From JAFGMQ01 sp036733345 (GTDB taxonomy: Bacteria; Desulfobacterota; DSM-4660; Desulfatiglandales; Desulfatiglandaceae), in the NCBI GenBank assembly GCA_036733345.1, contig DAINAR010000045.1, forward strand, positions 1-24,922: DNA of 24,922 nucleotides, read 5' to 3'. Positions 22,519 to 24,922 of the stretch are shown piece by piece. The translations under genes and the position numbers were made by a program. The notes beneath the pieces are model-generated. The model searched no databases. It saw only the letters and a program-made list of their open reading frames with translations, and had not been told where the DNA came from. How positions within the stretch are numbered: position 1 is the stretch's first letter; each line of letters opens with the position of its first letter.

Positions 22519-23277
22519 ATGAATAAAAAAAGTATACCTGCCTGTTATGGGAACCTTGTCTTTCATCAAAAAATCGGTGAGATAATAAAACAGCACTCAG
22601 AAAACAGGCACTCAATCAAGGAAGTTGTACATAAGGCCATTCATTTTGAAAAGATCAATAATATCCTTGATATAGGATGCGGCTACGGATGGTTTGAGGA
22701 GGGTCTGGACGGCGAATTTGATCTGATTGTCGGGATTGAATATCTTGAGGAAAACAGAGCAAAATTTCTATCAATAACGGAACCTATTTCTAAAAATGCA
22801 GTTTTTCTAAGGATGCTGCTCCCATGCCCAATTGAATTACCGTCTGATAGCTATGATCTTATTGTTTCGGCCTATTCTCTTTATTTTTTTCCTGAAATTA
22901 TGCCGGAGGTTAAGAGAATTCTGAATCCGGAGGGCACTTTTGTTATTATAACCCACAGTGAATTAATGCTTGAGGAGGGTGAAAGATTTTTTCAGTTCAA
23001 GAATTTGAGAGCCCTTATAAAGAGGTTTTCATCAGAGAACGGCGAAGATATGCTCAGGAAATATTTCCGTCACGTGGAATATATAGATTATTATAACCGT
23101 CTTATATTCGATAGGGAACACGCCAGTGAACTCGAAGATTATATTAATTTCAAAAAGGAATTCATTGCCAAGGATGTATTTCCTGAAGTCGTAAGAGATA
23201 AACTGCTTCATGAACTGCAGGAAAGAGGAACCCTTAGCTTCAACAAAAACGACAGGATTTTTTTTGTGAGAAAATGA
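22519..23277 (+). CDS. SAM-dependent class I methyltransferase
   Basis: A 252-residue Rossmann-fold methyltransferase. Motif I is ILDIGCGYGWFEEG, motif II is the acidic end VGIEYLEENRA, motif IV is DSYDLIVSAYSLYFF, and VKRILNPEGTFVIITH is the post-motif strand typical of Methyltransf_11/ubiE-like enzymes. The substrate is unknown. The ATG at 22519 is chosen. An in-frame TTG at 22492 would add nine residues, and neither has a clear ribosome site. The TGA overlaps the ATG of the following NUDIX gene by four bases, so the two are translated together and probably work in one process. Confidence 0.85.
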   Translation: MNKKSIPACYGNLVFHQKIGEIIKQHSENRHSIKEVVHKAIHFEKINNILDIGCGYGWFEEGLDGEFDLIVGIEYLEENRAKFLSITEPISKNAVFLRMLLPCPIELPSDSYDLIVSAYSLYFFPEIMPEVKRILNPEGTFVIITHSELMLEEGERFFQFKNLRALIKRFSSENGEDMLRKYFRHVEYIDYYNRLIFDREHASELEDYINFKKEFIAKDVFPEVVRDKLLHELQERGTLSFNKNDRIFFVRK

Positions 23278-24278
23278 GGAAGAAACTATTCTGCAATTAT
23301 TGCAACAATCCCCTGAAAGTAGAATTTCTTGAAGGCAGGAAAAGACAGTTATGTAAGAACTGTGGTCAAATTTATTATGAAAATCCTTTGCCTGTAGCCT
23401 CTGTCATTGTAAGCAATGATGAGCATGAACTTCTGCTTGTGAAAAGGGCAAGAGACCCTTTTAAGGATATGTGGTGTTTCCCAATCGGTTTCGCTGAAAC
23501 AGGTGAAAGCATTGAGCATACTGCAATGCGGGAGCTGAAGGAAGAAAGCGGAATTGAAGGGAAAATAGTCCAGCTTATTGATGTTGATTCCCACGTTAAT
23601 TCCTTTTATGGAGAACTCCTCATAGTTACATTTGAGGGAGAAAAGACTGCCGGAGAGGAGTGTGCTGGTGACGATGCCAGCGACTGGGGATATTTTCCGG
23701 CCATGAATCTTCCGAAGCTGGCATTTGATTCCCAGGAGAAGGCTTTAGCAAAATTTGTGGAACTGAAAAGAGATGCATGGAATATTCATGATTCTTTTGA
23801 ACATTTTGTGAGAGAAACCGTTGACAGGGAATCTTTTACAAAGGGAGAATTTCTTTCCGATGAGTTGATCGGCATGATTGAGGAGAATGCAGAAAAAGTT
23901 GTTTATCTCTGGCTCGAAGATATTTCAACAAACCCCTCAATTGGGTCTTTTAAAGATATGAACAGAGATGAACTCTTTTTAATTGGCATGTCCATCATGT
24001 CCAATTCCAGAAGATGGCTTAAAGAGAGGACTAGCGAACAGGAATTCAAGAAATTTTTTGTTGCCTTTGGAAACGATATGGGAAGAGATGGAATTCCGTC
24101 TGAAGACCTTATCAGTGTACTCAGCCTGTTAAAAAAACATATTTTCGGATTTATTTATTCCTGGGGATTATGGAATAAGCCTGTAGTCGAAATCTATCGA
24201 ATATTCGAGTTAGGGGAAAGACTTGTTTACATGTTTGACAGGGCTTTTTATTATGCCTGCAGGGGGTTTAGCGCCTGA
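23274..24278 (+). CDS. Zinc ribbon-NUDIX hydrolase with C-terminal helical domain
   Basis: A 334-residue three-part protein. Residues 1-35 are a zinc ribbon (C7, C10, C27, C30), as in NADH pyrophosphatase NudC-type and related NUDIX proteins. Residues about 38-160 are a NUDIX domain with the full box GFAETGESIEHTAMRELKEE followed by SGI, so it should hydrolyse a nucleoside diphosphate derivative. Residues about 165-334 are a helical domain (LIGMIEENAEKVVYLWLEDI, then SMSNSRRW-like and FYYACRGF) that I can only compare loosely with RsbRD-type N-terminal sensor domains. It is not part of ordinary NUDIX enzymes. Translation is coupled to the methyltransferase by a 4-base overlap. Confidence 0.85.
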   Translation: MRKKLFCNYCNNPLKVEFLEGRKRQLCKNCGQIYYENPLPVASVIVSNDEHELLLVKRARDPFKDMWCFPIGFAETGESIEHTAMRELKEESGIEGKIVQLIDVDSHVNSFYGELLIVTFEGEKTAGEECAGDDASDWGYFPAMNLPKLAFDSQEKALAKFVELKRDAWNIHDSFEHFVRETVDRESFTKGEFLSDELIGMIEENAEKVVYLWLEDISTNPSIGSFKDMNRDELFLIGMSIMSNSRRWLKERTSEQEFKKFFVAFGNDMGRDGIPSEDLISVLSLLKKHIFGFIYSWGLWNKPVVEIYRIFELGERLVYMFDRAFYYACRGFSA

Positions 24279-24318
24279 AACATTTCCTGATGCCAAATAT
24301 GCATGATATTATTTCAAG

Positions 24319-24693
24319 TTATTTTTTCTGACCTAGTTTTTCTACCAGCTTCCCGTAGTAGATTTGTTGTTCTTCCATAAGAGGAGATTTCTTTCCCAGC
24401 ATATTCAACTGCATTATCTTATAATTAATTCTTTTGATCTGACTGTATTTTTCTTTTTCATCAGACATATTTTCCAGCATATCCTCCATTTGTCTGATTT
24501 CTTTTTTTAATTGTACCTCAGGAGGCAGGCAATCAGCATTTTTTAATATTTTGTAAGCCAATCGAAGGTCTTCAGGGATGTGGCTGTCATCTTCAATTTT
24601 GATTGGTTTACCATGACCGGGAAGATTATTAAACTCTCCTCTTTCCTGGGCCTCTTTGATTCTTTTTTCTACTATTTTTTGAAAAACGGACAT
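24319..24693 (-). CDS. DUF1992 (DnaJC28-like conserved domain) protein
   Basis: A 124-residue protein of the DUF1992 family. It begins MSVFQKIVEKRIKEAQERGE and continues with FNNLPGHGKPIKIEDD, the diagnostic LPGxGKP motif, then IPEDLRLAYKILKNADCLPPEVQL and a charged helical tail. The family is widespread in bacteria and matches the N-terminal region of eukaryotic DNAJC28, but its biochemical role is not established. It is convergent with the NUDIX gene, 40 nt away, with no clear terminator between them. Confidence 0.88.
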   Translation of the reverse strand: MSVFQKIVEKRIKEAQERGEFNNLPGHGKPIKIEDDSHIPEDLRLAYKILKNADCLPPEVQLKKEIRQMEDMLENMSDEKEKYSQIKRINYKIMQLNMLGKKSPLMEEQQIYYGKLVEKLGQKK

Positions 24694-24868
24694 GATTAAT
24701 CTGTATTCAAGTTGTTAACTAAATGAATTATTGGACTATTTTTGCAACTGTAAGATTAATGTTATCTTTCTTGACAATATATCTCTTATCCGATATTTCC
24801 ACATGATATGTTATTTTGCAACTTTAAAACTTTTCCTGTGTAAAATTGTTTCTGGAAATTTTAATCCG

Positions 24869-24908
24869 CCAGCCAACCAGCCAACCAGCCAACCAGCCAA
24901 CCAGCCAA
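24869..24908 (+). repeat. Tandem repeat, five copies of CCAGCCAA
   Basis: Five perfect head-to-tail copies of the 8-bp unit CCAGCCAA. The last copy runs into AGGCTGG, so its CCAGCC can form a 6-bp hairpin with GGCTGG (24901-24915, loop AAA), and each earlier copy can compete for the same partner. Perfect short-unit repeats are prone to copy-number slippage. It lies in non-coding DNA upstream of the DUF1992 gene, at the window edge. Confidence 0.9.
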
Positions 24909-24922
24909 AGGCTGGTAAAAGG

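Noticed and set aside
24869..24908. CRISPR-like array
   Set aside because: Units are 8 bp with no spacers, so it is a simple tandem repeat.

Overview
The window reads as chromosomal DNA of a strictly or mainly anaerobic Gram-negative bacterium, most likely a sulfate-reducing member of the Desulfobacterota. The reasons are a dense set of anaerobe oxygen-defence genes (class I desulfoferrodoxin, rubrerythrin, rubredoxin, flavodiiron protein), an enhancer-dependent sigma-54 regulator, KdsB (hence lipopolysaccharide), AT-rich intergenic DNA, and at least three genes that make sense only if an in-frame UGA is read as selenocysteine (Sec).

Positions 1-13745 are transcribed almost entirely leftward (minus strand). 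Reading in the direction of transcription: a short membrane selenoprotein of unknown function (13745-13548); a eukaryote-like bifunctional 6-phosphofructo-2-kinase/fructose-2,6-bisphosphatase with its own sigma-70-type promoter; a PAS/AAA+/Fis sigma-54 activator; a sigma-54 promoter driving a 69-residue unknown protein translationally coupled to rubrerythrin; desulfoferrodoxin; rubredoxin plus flavodiiron protein; a flavin reductase; a thiol-redox group of two-domain thioredoxin, Sec-glutaredoxin (active site U-P-Y-C) and a glutaredoxin-thioredoxin reductase fusion; and finally a metal/sulfur group of ferritin-like protein, CopZ-like chaperone, Cu+-ATPase CopA and two half-size YeeE/YedE transporter subunits, the first with Sec in place of its conserved Cys.

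Positions 14244-20234 run rightward and are mostly housekeeping: HAD phosphatase, IlvD, a small zinc-ribbon protein, QueD, KdsB and RecJ. HflK-HflC (22254-20258) converge on RecJ. A divergent sigma-70-type promoter pair at about 22331-22437 separates hflKC from a methyltransferase that overlaps a zinc-ribbon/NUDIX/helical fusion gene. A DUF1992 protein and an 8-bp tandem repeat close the window.

The main result is the set of three UGA-interrupted genes. Conventional gene calling truncates the transporter after 132 residues, removes the active site of the glutaredoxin, and misses the small membrane protein completely. In each case the UGA lies where a redox Cys is expected or plausible, a stem-loop with a GU-containing apical loop starts a short distance downstream, and the reading frame continues sensibly. 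For the transporter it continues to a stop that overlaps the next gene's start codon. A second result is a legible regulatory circuit: repeated TGTCTCA/TGAGACA half-sites at and beyond the 3' end of the sigma-54 activator gene, upstream of a -24/-12 promoter for the rubrerythrin operon.
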